This document shows, in pieces, positions 8,531-17,350 of a DNA stretch of 64,000 bases; position 1 is the stretch's first letter; each line of letters begins with the position of its first letter. Source of the DNA: Demequina sp. NBRC 110051 (GTDB taxonomy: Bacteria; Actinomycetota; Actinomycetes; Actinomycetales; Demequinaceae). A program made the translations under genes and the position numbers. The stretch lies in the NCBI RefSeq assembly GCF_002090055.1, contig NZ_BBRH01000006.1, positions 186,001-250,000 on the forward strand, read 5' to 3'. The notes below the pieces were generated by a model, which saw only the letters and a list, made by a program, of their open reading frames with translations, was not told the origin of the DNA and made no database searches.

Positions 8531-9408
8531 GTAAGCCGGGCCGCCTGTCGATCGGCATCGTCGGCGCGGGGCGCGTGGGCGCGGTGCTGGGAGCGGCGCT
8601 GCGGGCGGCGGAACACGAGATCGTCGGCGCCACCGGCGTGTCCGACGAGACCCTCGCGCGCATCGACGCGCTGTTGCCAGGGGTGCCCGTCATGGACCCC
8701 GAGGCGGTGGTACGGGCCTCCGATGTGGTCCTGCTCACCGTGCCCGACGACTCGGTCGCCGCCGTGGCCGCTGGCCTCGCGTCGCTGGGCGCGTGGCGCG
8801 GCGGACAAATCGTGGTGCACACCTCGGGCCGGCTGGGCACCGAGGCGCTCGCGGACGCCGCACGGTGCGGCGCGCTGCCGCTGGCCATTCACCCCGCGAT
8901 GACCTTCACCGGCACATCGCTGGACCTCACGCGCATGACGGGCGCGGCGTTCGCCGTGTCGGGTGCGGCCCCGCTGCTGCCGATTGCGCAGGCGCTCGCT
9001 GTCGAGATGGGCGGCGAGCCCTTCGTCCTCGACGACCGCGACCGTCCCGCGTATCACGCGGCGCTGGTGCACGGGGCGAATCACGTGGTGACGGCGCTGA
9101 GCCAGGCCGGGGGGTTGCTGGCCCGGATCGGCGTCGAGGAGCCCGCTCGAGTCCTCGGACCCCTGGTGCATGCGTCGGTGGACGGCGCACTGGGCGACGC
9201 GCCTGGAGCGGTCACGACGCTCACCGGACCCGTGGTGCGCGGCGACGCCGGCACGGTCGCAGCCCACGTCCACGCGCTCACGGGCCACGACGAGATGTTG
9301 TTCGCCTACCGCGCCATGGCGCGCGCGACGGCGGACCTGGCGCTCTCCGGCGGGCGCATCGGCCCCGCGCAGTACGCGGACATCATCGCGGCGCTCGGCG
9401 CGGACTGA
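8527..9408 (+). CDS. Rossmann-like and DUF2520 domain oxidoreductase
   Basis: A 293-aa protein with an N-terminal NAD(P)-binding fold (IGIVGAGRVGAVLGAAL, residues about 7-23) and a C-terminal helical DUF2520 domain that includes HPAMTFTG and YHAALVHGANHVVTAL. It is related in fold to NADP-dependent ketopantoate or pyrroline-carboxylate reductases. In actinobacteria it regularly precedes panC, as here, so a role in pantoate supply or quality control is plausible but not shown. The ATG at 8527 overlaps the upstream stop (ATGA) and immediately precedes the dinucleotide-binding motif. Confidence 0.85.
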   Translation: MSKPGRLSIGIVGAGRVGAVLGAALRAAEHEIVGATGVSDETLARIDALLPGVPVMDPEAVVRASDVVLLTVPDDSVAAVAAGLASLGAWRGGQIVVHTSGRLGTEALADAARCGALPLAIHPAMTFTGTSLDLTRMTGAAFAVSGAAPLLPIAQALAVEMGGEPFVLDDRDRPAYHAALVHGANHVVTALSQAGGLLARIGVEEPARVLGPLVHASVDGALGDAPGAVTTLTGPVVRGDAGTVAAHVHALTGHDEMLFAYRAMARATADLALSGGRIGPAQYADIIAALGAD

Positions 9409-9474
9409 GCCGGGGCGCGCGCCCCCGCTCGCGCCGCGTTGCCTCGCTCCGCCCCCGCCCTCCGCCCTGCGCGC

Positions 9475-9528
9475 TGTGAGGAGGTTGATGCGAGTTTTGG
9501 CGGCTCCACTGACATCAACCTCCTCACA
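9475..9528. repeat. TGTGAGGAGG hairpin repeat, copy A
   Basis: A perfect 16-bp inverted repeat, TGTGAGGAGGTTGATG at 9475-9490 and its complement at 9513-9528, with a 22-base loop. It sits between the DUF2520 gene and panC and is followed by GGACGC. The same arm sequence recurs at 31637-31702. It may act as a bidirectional terminator or a mobile palindromic repeat. Confidence 0.85.
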
Positions 9529-9588
9529 GGACGCAGCGGCCGCCCGTCACCGGCACCCGGCACCCCCGCCGCGCGGGACAATAGCCGC

Positions 9589-10449
9589 ATGCGACTCATC
9601 CGTACCGCGGCGGACCTTGCCGCCCTACCCCGCGGCGAGCGCCGAGTGGTCGTCATGACCATGGGCGCCCTGCACGAGGGACATCTGGCGCTGATCCGCC
9701 GGGCCAAGGAACTCGGCGACCAGGTCGTCGTCACCATTTTCGTGAACCCCCTCCAGTTCGACGAGGCCGCCGACTACGACAGCTACCCGCGCACCCTCGA
9801 CGCCGACCTCGCGCTCCTCGAGCCCCTCGGCGTCGACGCCGTCTTCGCCCCCGAGGACGCCGAGATGTACCCGCACGGCGAGCCCGTCGTCACGGTGAGC
9901 TCCGGCGTCATCGGCCGAGTCCTCGAAGGCGCCGCGCGCCCCGGCCACTTCGACGGCGTCCTCACCGTCGTCGCCAAGCTGCTGCACCTCACCGCGCCCG
10001 ATGTCGCGGTCTTCGGGGCCAAGGACGCCCAGCAGGTCATCGCAGTGAAGGCCCTGGTACGGGACCTGAACTTCTCCGTCGAGATCGCCACGGCCTCGAC
10101 CGTGCGCGACGACGACGGCCTCGCCCGCTCCAGCCGCAATGTCTTTCTCAGCCCCGACGAGCGCAAGCGAGCGCTGGCGCTGAATCGAGCCCTCGCATCG
10201 GCCGCTCGTACTGCCGAATACGGCGCCACCCTGACCACCACGCTCAAGGCCGGCCGCGACATCCTGGACGCACAAGACGGCCTCGACGTCGACTACTTCG
10301 CGGCCCTCGACCCCGCGGACGCGAGTGAGGCGAACGACGACTACCGTGGAGAGGTGGTGCTCGCCGTCGCGGCTCGCGTCGGTGCCACGCGCCTGATCGA
10401 CAACATCACCACGCGCATCGCACCGAGCGCGGAAGGAGACCAGCGATGA
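9589..10449 (+). CDS. panC: Pantoate--beta-alanine ligase
   Basis: ATP-dependent condensation of pantoate with beta-alanine in coenzyme A synthesis. The 286-aa protein shows [18 protein letters not shown] (the HIGH-like ATP motif), [36 protein letters not shown] and [18 protein letters not shown]. The ATG at 9589 is used because homology begins at [10 protein letters not shown]. An open frame continues upstream to 9439 but crosses the hairpin repeat at 9475-9528 and has no conserved sequence. It is coupled to panD by a 4-base overlap. Confidence 0.95.
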   Translation: MRLIRTAADLAALPRGERRVVVMTMGALHEGHLALIRRAKELGDQVVVTIFVNPLQFDEAADYDSYPRTLDADLALLEPLGVDAVFAPEDAEMYPHGEPVVTVSSGVIGRVLEGAARPGHFDGVLTVVAKLLHLTAPDVAVFGAKDAQQVIAVKALVRDLNFSVEIATASTVRDDDGLARSSRNVFLSPDERKRALALNRALASAARTAEYGATLTTTLKAGRDILDAQDGLDVDYFAALDPADASEANDDYRGEVVLAVAARVGATRLIDNITTRIAPSAEGDQR

Positions 10450-10907
10450 CCTCGCTGCAGCGGCCCATGATGATCTCGAAGATCCATCGGGCCACCGTGA
10501 CGCAAGCCGACCTGCACTACGTGGGCTCGATCACCATCGACGCGACCCTCATGGAGCACGCGGACCTCTTGCCCGGCCAGCAGGTCGACGTGGTCGATGT
10601 CACCAACGGTGCGCGCCTGACCACCTACGCGATCCCCGGCGAGCCCGGCAGCGGCGAGATCTGCATCAACGGCGCCGCCGCGCACCTGGTGAATCCTGGC
10701 GACCTCATCATCGTGATCGCCTACGGCATGCTCGCCGACGACGAGGCGCGCACCTTCGAGCCCCACGTGGTCTTCGTGGACGGCGACAACCGCATCCTGC
10801 AGGAGTGCGACGACCCCGGCTCGGTGCCCGACGGCTACGGCCTGGAGCGCTCCGGCATCCCCGTGCACGAGTTCCACTCGCGCGGCTGGGACGCCTTCAA
10901 GTCCTGA
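10446..10907 (+). CDS. panD: Aspartate 1-decarboxylase (pro-enzyme)
   Basis: Makes beta-alanine from aspartate for the PanC reaction. The pyruvoyl enzyme is made by self-cleavage between Gly and Ser; the site YVGSITID is seen at about residues 28-35. [17 protein letters not shown] and the later [27 protein letters not shown] are family hallmarks. At 153 aa it is slightly longer than the E. coli enzyme, as is usual in actinobacteria. It starts in the panC stop (ATGA); an ATG at 10467 is an alternative start. Confidence 0.96.
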   Translation: MTSLQRPMMISKIHRATVTQADLHYVGSITIDATLMEHADLLPGQQVDVVDVTNGARLTTYAIPGEPGSGEICINGAAAHLVNPGDLIIVIAYGMLADDEARTFEPHVVFVDGDNRILQECDDPGSVPDGYGLERSGIPVHEFHSRGWDAFKS

Positions 10908-10914
10908 CCCCGTG

Positions 10915-11016
10915 TCGGTTTGGCCCACACCTGTGGCTGGTGTGCCAGATGTGCCACGCATGCACGTCACACGAGTCTCGCTGGCGAACATCGGTCCCAA
11001 CTGTGGGCCAAACCGA
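10915..11016. repeat. Dispersed 100-bp palindromic element, copy 1
   Basis: 102 bp bounded by perfect 15-bp inverted ends, TCGGTTTGGCCCACA at 10915-10929 and its complement at 11002-11016. The interior is rich in GTGTG/CACAC runs and has no ORF. Three more copies occur at 26465-26560, 30528-30628 and 44095-44200, all intergenic. It lies after panD and upstream of the nadB promoter. No clear target-site duplication is seen. Confidence 0.85.
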
Positions 11017-11054
11017 TGGCGTGGGGAGCCGATGGCCACCACTAAGTTGGGCCT

Positions 11055-12743
11055 ATGACCTCCTTTGTGCGTCATTTGGCCGCGCCCGCGCCGGGCTGGA
11101 CCATCACGGCCGACGTGATCGTGGTCGGCTCGGGCATCGCGGGCCTCACCGCCGCGCTCGAGCTGCGCGCCAAGGTGGACCGCGTGCTCGTGGTCACCAA
11201 GGGCGTCCTCAGCTCGGGCTCCACGGTGTGGGCGCAGGGCGGCATCGCCGCTGCTCTCGACCCGGATGACACCCCCGACGAGCACCTGGAGGACACCCTC
11301 GTCGCCGGCGCCGGCCTGTGCTCCGAGCCCGCCGTGCGCGCTCTCGTGACCGAGGGCCCGGACCGCGTGCGGGACCTCGTAGGTCGCGGCGCCCTATTCG
11401 ACACCGGCCCCGACGGCGGCATCACCCTGTCGCGCGAGGGCGGCCACCACCGCGACCGCATCGCCCACGCGGGCGGCGACGCGACCGGCGCGGAGATCTC
11501 ACGCGCCCTCATCGCCCAGCTCGAGGCGGTGCACAACGACCCTGGTATCGAGGTCATCGAGCACGCGATGGTGGTCGATCTCCTCACCGCGGCGCCCGAC
11601 GCCGACGGCCGCCCGGGCCCTGTGTGTGGCGTGACCCTGCACATCATCGGCGAGGGCTCGCGCGACGGCGTGGGTGCTGCGTTGGCGAAGTCGGTGATCA
11701 TGGCGACCGGCGGCATCGGCCAGGTGTTCCGCTCCTCGACCAACCCGGCGAGCTCCACCGGCGACGGCCTGGCGAGCGCCCTGCGCGCGGGCGCCGCGGT
11801 CGCCGACATCGAGTTTGTGCAGTTCCACCCCACCGTCCTGTGGCAGGGCGCCGGCGCTCGCGGCCAGCAGCCGCTCATCTCCGAGGCCGTCCGCGGCGAG
11901 GGCGCCTATCTGCTCAATGGCGCGGGTGAGCGCTTCATGGTCGAGCGCCACGAGATGGCCGAACTCGCCCCGCGCGACGTCGTGTCGAAGGGCATCGTCG
12001 CGATGATGGAGGAGGAGGGAAGCGAGAACGTCTTCCTCGACTGCCGCCACCTGGGCAAGCGCTACCTGCGCGAGCGCTTCCCGACCATCTGGGAGCGCCT
12101 CGCCGAGCGCGACATCGACATGGCCCGCGACCTCATCCCAGTCGCGCCCGCCCAGCACTACCACTCGGGCGGCATCCTCACCGATTTGCGCGGCCGCACC
12201 ACCGTGGCCGGCCTCTACGCGATCGGCGAGGCCGCCTGCACAGGAGTCCACGGCGCCAACCGCCTGGCGTCCAACAGCCTGCTCGAGGGCCTCGTGTTTG
12301 GCGCCCGGGCCGCGAAGGACGCGGCCTCCGCAGTGGCCGATGCCACCGTCACGCAGCGTGAGCCCGTCGACCGGCCTGGTCCGTCTGCCCTGGTACCGGC
12401 CACCATGCGTCCGCAGATCCAGACGCTCGCCCACCGCGGCGCCGGCCCCGTGCGCGACGGGGCGGGGCTCGCGCGGGCGGGGGAGAGGCTCGACGCCGTC
12501 CGCTCGCGCTTCCGCGGGGCCGATGCCCGCGGCGGCCAGCCGCAGACCGCCGAGTGGGAGACGTCGAACGTGCTCGCCTGCGCATCGGCCCTCGTCGCGG
12601 CGGCCCTCACGCGCGAGGAGACCCGCGGCGGCCATCTGCGCACCGACTTCCCCGAGTCCGACGACCGCTGGAAGGTGCGCATCGCGACGCACCTGGACCC
12701 GGACGGCAACCTGCGCGTGATGAAGGCGCCGCTCGAGATCTAG
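11055..12743 (+). CDS. nadB: L-aspartate oxidase
   Basis: FAD enzyme that oxidises aspartate to iminoaspartate, first step of de novo NAD synthesis. The 562-aa protein has the FAD motif VIVVGSGIAGLTAALEL, the succinate-dehydrogenase-type block FVQFHPTVLW, PAQHYHSGGILTDLRGRT and GEAACTGVHGANRLASNSLLEGLVFG, then a C-terminal helical domain. The -10-like TAAGTT (11043-11048) lies 6 nt before the ATG, so a leaderless mRNA is likely. Quinolinate synthase nadA, usually beside nadB, is absent here; nadC follows after 46 bp. Confidence 0.95.
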   Translation: MTSFVRHLAAPAPGWTITADVIVVGSGIAGLTAALELRAKVDRVLVVTKGVLSSGSTVWAQGGIAAALDPDDTPDEHLEDTLVAGAGLCSEPAVRALVTEGPDRVRDLVGRGALFDTGPDGGITLSREGGHHRDRIAHAGGDATGAEISRALIAQLEAVHNDPGIEVIEHAMVVDLLTAAPDADGRPGPVCGVTLHIIGEGSRDGVGAALAKSVIMATGGIGQVFRSSTNPASSTGDGLASALRAGAAVADIEFVQFHPTVLWQGAGARGQQPLISEAVRGEGAYLLNGAGERFMVERHEMAELAPRDVVSKGIVAMMEEEGSENVFLDCRHLGKRYLRERFPTIWERLAERDIDMARDLIPVAPAQHYHSGGILTDLRGRTTVAGLYAIGEAACTGVHGANRLASNSLLEGLVFGARAAKDAASAVADATVTQREPVDRPGPSALVPATMRPQIQTLAHRGAGPVRDGAGLARAGERLDAVRSRFRGADARGGQPQTAEWETSNVLACASALVAAALTREETRGGHLRTDFPESDDRWKVRIATHLDPDGNLRVMKAPLEI

Positions 12744-12789
12744 GACCTTCGGGCCGCCCCGGCGCCGCGACCGGGCTACGCTAGTCGCC

Positions 12790-13713
12790 GTGATTCGCCC
12801 TGAAGACATGATTCACCCGGAAGACCGCGACCAGACCCGGCCCTTGAGCGCCTCATGGCTCGCGGGGGCCGTCGCCCAGGCCCTCGACGAGGACCTCGGC
12901 TCGGAGCCCGGCCGCGACGTCACCACCCAGGCCACGATCGCCGCGTCGGACAACGTCGCCGGCCGCATCGTCATGCGCACCGACGGCGTCCTCGCCGGCG
13001 CGCCCGTCATCGCCGAGGTGCTCATCCAGGTCGCCGAGCGCCTGAGCCTCCCGCGTCCCAGCATCCAACTGCACGCCGAGGACGGCGACGCCCTGACCGC
13101 CGGCACCGCGGTCGCGACCATCGAGGGACCCGGCCACGTGGTCCTCATCGCCGAGCGCACCATCCTGAACTTCCTGTCCCGCGCCAGCGGCGTCGCCACC
13201 CACACCCGCCTGTGGGTCGACGTCCTCGACGGCACCGGCACCCGCGTCCTGGACACCCGCAAGACCACGCCCGGCCTACGCGAGATCCAGAAGTACGCCG
13301 TGCGCATGGGCGGCGGCGTCAACAAGCGCCACGGCCTGTTCGACTGCGCGATGATCAAGGACAACCACATCGTGGCCGCGGGCTCCATCACGGCCGCGAT
13401 CGAGGCGGTTACGCGTCGCTTCCCCGAGGTCCCTGTGCAGGTCGAGGTCGAGTCCGAGGAGCAGGCGCGCGAGGCCATCGCCGCCGGCGCCCGCTTCCTG
13501 ATGCTCGACAACATGACGGCCGATGCCATGCGGGCCCTCGTAGCCGTCGTACGCGGGTTGGAGGCCGAGGTAGGGCCAGTCCGCCTCGAGGCCACCGGCG
13601 GCCTCACCCTCGCGACGGCCCGGACGGTCGCCGAGACGGGCGTGGACTTCATGTCCGTGGGCGCGCTCACGCACTCGAGCCCCATCATCGACCTGGCGCT
13701 CGACCTCGACTGA
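12790..13713 (+). CDS. nadC: Nicotinate-nucleotide pyrophosphorylase (carboxylating)
   Basis: Converts quinolinate and PRPP to nicotinate mononucleotide. The 307-aa protein contains DTRKTTPGLREIQKYAVRMGGG, NKRHGLFDCAMIKDNHI, VEVESEEQAREA and LEATGGLTLATARTVAETGVDFMSVGALTHS, which cover the phosphoribosyltransferase active site. The GTG at 12790 lies 7 nt after a -10-like TACGCT (12777-12782), so the gene probably has its own leaderless promoter. An ATG at 12808 is an alternative start. Confidence 0.95.
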   Translation: MIRPEDMIHPEDRDQTRPLSASWLAGAVAQALDEDLGSEPGRDVTTQATIAASDNVAGRIVMRTDGVLAGAPVIAEVLIQVAERLSLPRPSIQLHAEDGDALTAGTAVATIEGPGHVVLIAERTILNFLSRASGVATHTRLWVDVLDGTGTRVLDTRKTTPGLREIQKYAVRMGGGVNKRHGLFDCAMIKDNHIVAAGSITAAIEAVTRRFPEVPVQVEVESEEQAREAIAAGARFLMLDNMTADAMRALVAVVRGLEAEVGPVRLEATGGLTLATARTVAETGVDFMSVGALTHSSPIIDLALDLD

Positions 13714-13900
13714 CCGGCGCACCCTGGCCCCGCGCCGCACCCACCATCCCCCAACCACCCATCCGCGTACCGCTCAACACACACCTGGGGCGCATGAGAG
13801 TGACGGGGCTGGTGTGAATCCCCACCCGCCCCATCCGCCACAACCGTCCCAGCCGTGTGTTGGGCGGTACGGGGGCGGCGGGGGAGCGAACGCGCGCGGG

Positions 13901-13913
13901 TACCCTAGAGGGC
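13901..13913 (+). promoter_or_regulatory. -10 box of leaderless lysS promoter
   Basis: TACCCT at 13901-13906 is followed by 7 bases and then the GTG start of lysS. Transcription would begin at or next to the start codon, leaving no room for a Shine-Dalgarno site. No good -35 match is seen. Confidence 0.6.
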
Positions 13914-15419
13914 GTGACTGAGCAGAACACCCCCGTAGTCGACGACCTCCCCGAGCAGATGAAGGTGCGCCGTGCCAAGCGCGACCGCCTGATCGCCGAG
14001 GGTGGCCAGGCGTACCCGGTGTCCGTGGACCGCACCCACGAGATCGCGGAGGTGAAGTCCACGTACGCGCACCTCGAGGACGGCGAAGAGACCCAGGACA
14101 TCGTCGCCGTCGCCGGCCGCGTGGTGTTCGTGCGCAACACGGGCAAGCTGTGCTTCGCGACCGTTCAGGACGGGGCGGGCGAACGCCTGCAGTTGATGCT
14201 GAGCCTCGCGGAGGTGGGCGAGGAGTCGCTCGCGGCGTTCAAGGCCGATGTTGACCTGGGCGACCACCTGTTCGCCAAGGGCCGCGCCATTAAGTCGCGC
14301 CGCGGCGAGGTCTCGGTGTTCGCAGCCGAGTGGGCCATCGCCGCCAAGGCCCTGCGCCCCCTGCCGGTGCTGCACAAGGAGCTGTCCGAGGAGTCCCGCG
14401 TGCGCCAGCGCTACGTGGACCTCATCGCCCGCCCGCTGGCCCGCGACACCGTCCGCCACCGCGCGGGTGTGATGCGGAGCCTTCGCGAGAGCCTGCATTC
14501 CCGCGGATTCCTGGAGATCGAGACTCCGATGCTCCAGACCCAGCCCGGCGGCGCTGCGGCCCGCCCATTCATTACACACATGAATGCATATGACATCGAC
14601 CTGTATATGCGTATCGCGCCGGAACTCTTCCTGAAGCGCGCGGTCGTGGGCGGCGTCGAGAAGGTCTTCGAGATCAACCGCAACTTCCGCAACGAGGGCG
14701 CGGATTCCTCGCACTCGCCGGAATTCTCCATGCTGGAGGCCTACGAGGCCTATGGCGATTACAACACCATGGCAACCCTCACGCGCGAGCTCATTCAGGG
14801 CGCCGCGACGGATGTTTTCGGCACCACGCTCGTCACGCTTGCCGACGGCGAGGAGTACGACCTGGGCGGCGAGTGGACCGAGATGACCATGTACGGCTCG
14901 CTCTCCGAGGCCCTGGGCCAGGAGATCACGCCGCAGACCTCGGTGGCCGAGCTGCAACAGCTGTGCGACGCGGTCGAGCTGTCCGTCGACCCCAAGCGCA
15001 TCAACCACGGCAAGCTGGTCGAGGAGCTGTGGGAGCACCACGTCGGCTCGGACCTCACGGCCCCCACCTTTGTGCGAGACTTCCCGGTCGAGACCAGCCC
15101 GCTCACGCGCGACCACCGCTCCATCCCCGGCATCGTCGAGAAGTGGGACTTGTACGTGCGCGGCTTCGAGCTCGCGACCGCATACTCGGAGCTCGTCGAC
15201 CCCGTCATCCAGCGCGAACGCTTCGAACAGCAGGCACGCATGGCCGCCCAAGGTGACGACGAGGCGATGCAGCTCGACGAGGACTTCCTCACCGCGATGG
15301 AGTACGCGATGCCCCCCGCCGGCGGCATGGGCATGGGTATGGACCGCCTGCTGATGGCGCTCACCGGCCTTGGCATCCGCGAGACCATCACCTTCCCGCT
15401 CGTGAAGCCCGAGGCCTGA
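13914..15419 (+). CDS. lysS: Lysyl-tRNA synthetase, class II
   Basis: Charges tRNA-Lys in the cytosol. The 501-aa protein has an N-terminal OB-fold anticodon-binding domain (about residues 50-165, with [19 protein letters not shown]) and a class II catalytic core. Motif 2 is [19 protein letters not shown] and motif 3 is [14 protein letters not shown]. The GTG start at 13914 is set by the -10 box 7 nt upstream and by the family N-terminus; the frame is open further upstream to 13857 without homology. A short stretch near 14560-14620 uses rarer AT-ending codons but remains in frame. Confidence 0.96.
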   Translation: MTEQNTPVVDDLPEQMKVRRAKRDRLIAEGGQAYPVSVDRTHEIAEVKSTYAHLEDGEETQDIVAVAGRVVFVRNTGKLCFATVQDGAGERLQLMLSLAEVGEESLAAFKADVDLGDHLFAKGRAIKSRRGEVSVFAAEWAIAAKALRPLPVLHKELSEESRVRQRYVDLIARPLARDTVRHRAGVMRSLRESLHSRGFLEIETPMLQTQPGGAAARPFITHMNAYDIDLYMRIAPELFLKRAVVGGVEKVFEINRNFRNEGADSSHSPEFSMLEAYEAYGDYNTMATLTRELIQGAATDVFGTTLVTLADGEEYDLGGEWTEMTMYGSLSEALGQEITPQTSVAELQQLCDAVELSVDPKRINHGKLVEELWEHHVGSDLTAPTFVRDFPVETSPLTRDHRSIPGIVEKWDLYVRGFELATAYSELVDPVIQRERFEQQARMAAQGDDEAMQLDEDFLTAMEYAMPPAGGMGMGMDRLLMALTGLGIRETITFPLVKPEA

Positions 15420-15420
15420 G

Positions 15421-15666
15421 ATGTCCACCTGGCAGGCGGTCGCGGTCGGCATCATCCCGTCCATCGGCGTGGCGCTGGTGTTCTGGCTCGCGATGCGCGC
15501 CGTGATCCGTGCCGACCGTAGCGAGCGCCAGGCGCTCGCGCGCATCGACGAACAGCAGGCGGCCGATGCCGTGGCCGGCTCTCCCTCCGGCTCACCCGAG
15601 CAGGGCTCGAGCGCGGCTAGTGTGGCAACCCCCGCGCCCGCACCCGCCTCCGACGAGTCTCAGTAA
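15421..15666 (+). CDS. Small single-span membrane protein
   Basis: An 81-aa protein that starts 1 bp after the lysS stop and is therefore probably in its operon. One membrane helix occupies about residues 6-28 (VAVGIIPSIGVALVFWLAMRAVI), followed by a charged helix (RADRSERQALARIDEQQ) and an Ala/Pro/Ser-rich tail. Small proteins of this shape follow lysS in other actinobacteria; no function is known to me. It carries the 14-base repeat word at 15561-15574 (ADAV). Confidence 0.75.
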   Translation: MSTWQAVAVGIIPSIGVALVFWLAMRAVIRADRSERQALARIDEQQAADAVAGSPSGSPEQGSSAASVATPAPAPASDESQ

Positions 15667-15693
15667 TGAGAATGTAGGCGCGATAATCGCGGC

Positions 15694-15728
15694 AAATCCC
15701 CCTCAGGAATCCTTCCTGAGGGGGATTT
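15694..15728 (+). terminator. Intrinsic terminator after lysS operon
   Basis: A perfect 15-bp stem (15694-15708 with 15714-15728) with a 5-base loop; the right arm ends GGGGGATTT, followed by CCTCGTTT. It closes the lysS unit and insulates lsr2. Confidence 0.85.
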
Positions 15729-15821
15729 CCTCGTTTAGCCAAGAAATCAGGGTTCCGGAAAGTTGACGCGCGGGTGTCCGATATGTGACTCTAGGAAAAC
15801 CTTTATAGAAAGGATTTTTCG

Positions 15822-16142
15822 ATGGCGCAAAAGGTGAAGGTCGTTCTTGTCGACGATATCGACGGAGGCGAGGCCACTGAGACCGTGAGTTTCTCCCTCG
15901 ACGGCATTTCCTACGAGATTGACCTCTCCGCTGACCATGCGGCGGAAATGCGAGGCTCGTTCGAGCACTGGACCTCGGTGGCTCGCAAGGTCTCGACCAA
16001 GCGCAGCACCGCCCGGGCCGCGGCCGGCCGCCGTGACGACGTCGCGAAGATTCGCGCATGGGCCAAGGACAACGGCTTCGACATCTCGGAGCGCGGACGC
16101 ATCTCGACCGAGGTGCGCGAGGCGTACGCCAAAGCCCACTAA
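15822..16142 (+). CDS. lsr2: Nucleoid-associated protein Lsr2
   Basis: Actinobacterial H-NS-like protein that bridges and silences AT-rich, often foreign, DNA. At 106 aa it has the usual length. The N-terminal dimerisation domain is MAQKVKVVLVDDIDGGEA with FSLDGISYEIDLS. The C-terminal DNA-binding domain has RAWAKDNGFDISERGRIST, including the RGR minor-groove hook. An AGAAAGGA ribosome site precedes the ATG. The upstream region (15729-15821) is relatively AT-rich, with a -35-like TTGACG at 15763, so autoregulation would be plausible. Confidence 0.96.
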   Translation: MAQKVKVVLVDDIDGGEATETVSFSLDGISYEIDLSADHAAEMRGSFEHWTSVARKVSTKRSTARAAAGRRDDVAKIRAWAKDNGFDISERGRISTEVREAYAKAH

Positions 16143-16161
16143 CCACTCTTTCCGCACGTTC

Positions 16162-16191
16162 GGCCCCGCCCCACGCTCGGGGCGGGGCCGA
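16162..16191 (+). terminator. Terminator-like hairpin after lsr2
   Basis: A 12-bp perfect GC stem, CGGCCCCGCCCC at 16162-16173 pairing with 16180-16191, loop ACGCTC. It lies 20 bp after the lsr2 stop. It lacks a long T-run, as is usual in high-GC actinobacteria. Confidence 0.75.
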
Positions 16192-16219
16192 CCGTGTTCC
16201 ATGCACCAATGGAGATGAC

Positions 16220-17275
16220 ATGACCGATCAACTGTGGTGGGGCACCTTCCCCGAGGCGGGCCTCGGCACGCCCACCGGCATGGGGGAGGGGCTGTGGCGA
16301 CAGACGCCGGCCGATGCCACCCTCGCCCTCGCTCTCGACGCACCCTCGTGGTTGGTCGCCCATCCGAGCCTGCCGCTGATCTACGCGATCTCGGAGTCGG
16401 AGGGCTCCCAGGTGCACGCGGTCGACGTGTCGGACCCCGAGTCGCCCCGCGTGGTCGCGAGCATCCCGACCGGCGGATCCTCGGCGTGCCACGGCATGCT
16501 CGCCGCCGGCGCGCTCACCCTCTACCTCACGCACTACGTTTCTTCCGAGCTCTCGGTCATCCGCATCGGCGACGACGGCCTGTTCGAGGACGAGGAGCCC
16601 GGGCAGGTGTTCGCCCATGCGGGATCTGGCCCCAACGAGGCACGCCAGGAGGCCTCCCACGCTCACTTTGTGGGCTACGCCCCCGGCCGCAAGCACCTGC
16701 TGGTGTGCGACCTGGGCACCGACGAACTGCGCCGCTATGCGCTTCGCCCCGACGGGCTGCTCGACGAGGACGGCATCGCCGCCGCGCTGCCGCCGGGCAC
16801 GGGACCACGCCACTTCGCCGTGAACGGCGACCTCATCTACGTGGTGGGGGAGCTGTCGACCTCGGTGCTGACGCTGCGCTGGGAGCCGGCCACGGCATCG
16901 GCCGATCTCATCGCTCAGGTCCCGGCGACCACCGCCGAGGCCCGCACCGCTGGGGCGCGCGACTCCTCGGGCATCCTGCAGGTTGACGATGTGCTGCTGG
17001 TCGGCGTGCGTGGCGCGGACGTCATCGCCGTGCATGATCTTTCGCCCGAGGGCGAGGTGCGCTACCGCGGCTCGTTCGACGCTGGCCACTGGCCGCGCCA
17101 CTTTGCCGTCGTGGGCGAGAGACTCCATGTGGGCTGCGAGCGAGGACACGAGGTGCGCACCTATGCGCTCGCCGACGTCCTCGCCCTGGCCCCCGAGCCC
17201 GAGGCGGGCCTCATGCAGGAGCTTCCCTACGCATCGGCCGGACTGCCCAGCCCGGCCTTTGTCATGGAGGGATAG
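16220..17275 (+). CDS. Lactonase family beta-propeller protein (6-phosphogluconolactonase-like)
   Basis: A 351-aa soluble protein of the seven-bladed beta-propeller lactonase family (Pgl/YbhE type). Recognisable blades include LVAHPSLPLIYAISESEGS, SHAHFVGYAPGRKHLLVCDLGTDELRRYAL, PGTGPRHFAVNGDLIYVVGELSTSVL and GHWPRHFAVVGERLHVGCERGHEV. In YbhE the substrate is 6-phosphogluconolactone; the substrate here is not provable from sequence. The ATG at 16220 has a GGAG ribosome site (GGAGATGAC) immediately upstream. It carries an inverse copy of the 14-base word at 16890-16903. Confidence 0.85.
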   Translation: MTDQLWWGTFPEAGLGTPTGMGEGLWRQTPADATLALALDAPSWLVAHPSLPLIYAISESEGSQVHAVDVSDPESPRVVASIPTGGSSACHGMLAAGALTLYLTHYVSSELSVIRIGDDGLFEDEEPGQVFAHAGSGPNEARQEASHAHFVGYAPGRKHLLVCDLGTDELRRYALRPDGLLDEDGIAAALPPGTGPRHFAVNGDLIYVVGELSTSVLTLRWEPATASADLIAQVPATTAEARTAGARDSSGILQVDDVLLVGVRGADVIAVHDLSPEGEVRYRGSFDAGHWPRHFAVVGERLHVGCERGHEVRTYALADVLALAPEPEAGLMQELPYASAGLPSPAFVMEG

Positions 17276-17291
17276 CGCGCCATCTCTTGCG

Positions 17292-17335
17292 CTCTATTTC
17301 GATCTATGTCTAAATAGATGTAGATCGAAATAGAG
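17292..17335 (+). promoter_or_regulatory. Palindromic operator of ArsR-ArsC gene
   Basis: A 14-bp perfect inverted repeat, CTCTATTTCGATCT at 17292-17305 and its complement at 17322-17335. A second nested pair, ATCTAT at 17302-17307 and ATAGAT at 17314-17319, lies inside. It is strikingly AT-rich for this genome and lies 15 bp before the start codon of an ArsR-type repressor. It is the likely operator, overlapping the promoter. Confidence 0.8.
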
Positions 17336-17350
17336 CCTGAGGAGCCCGCC

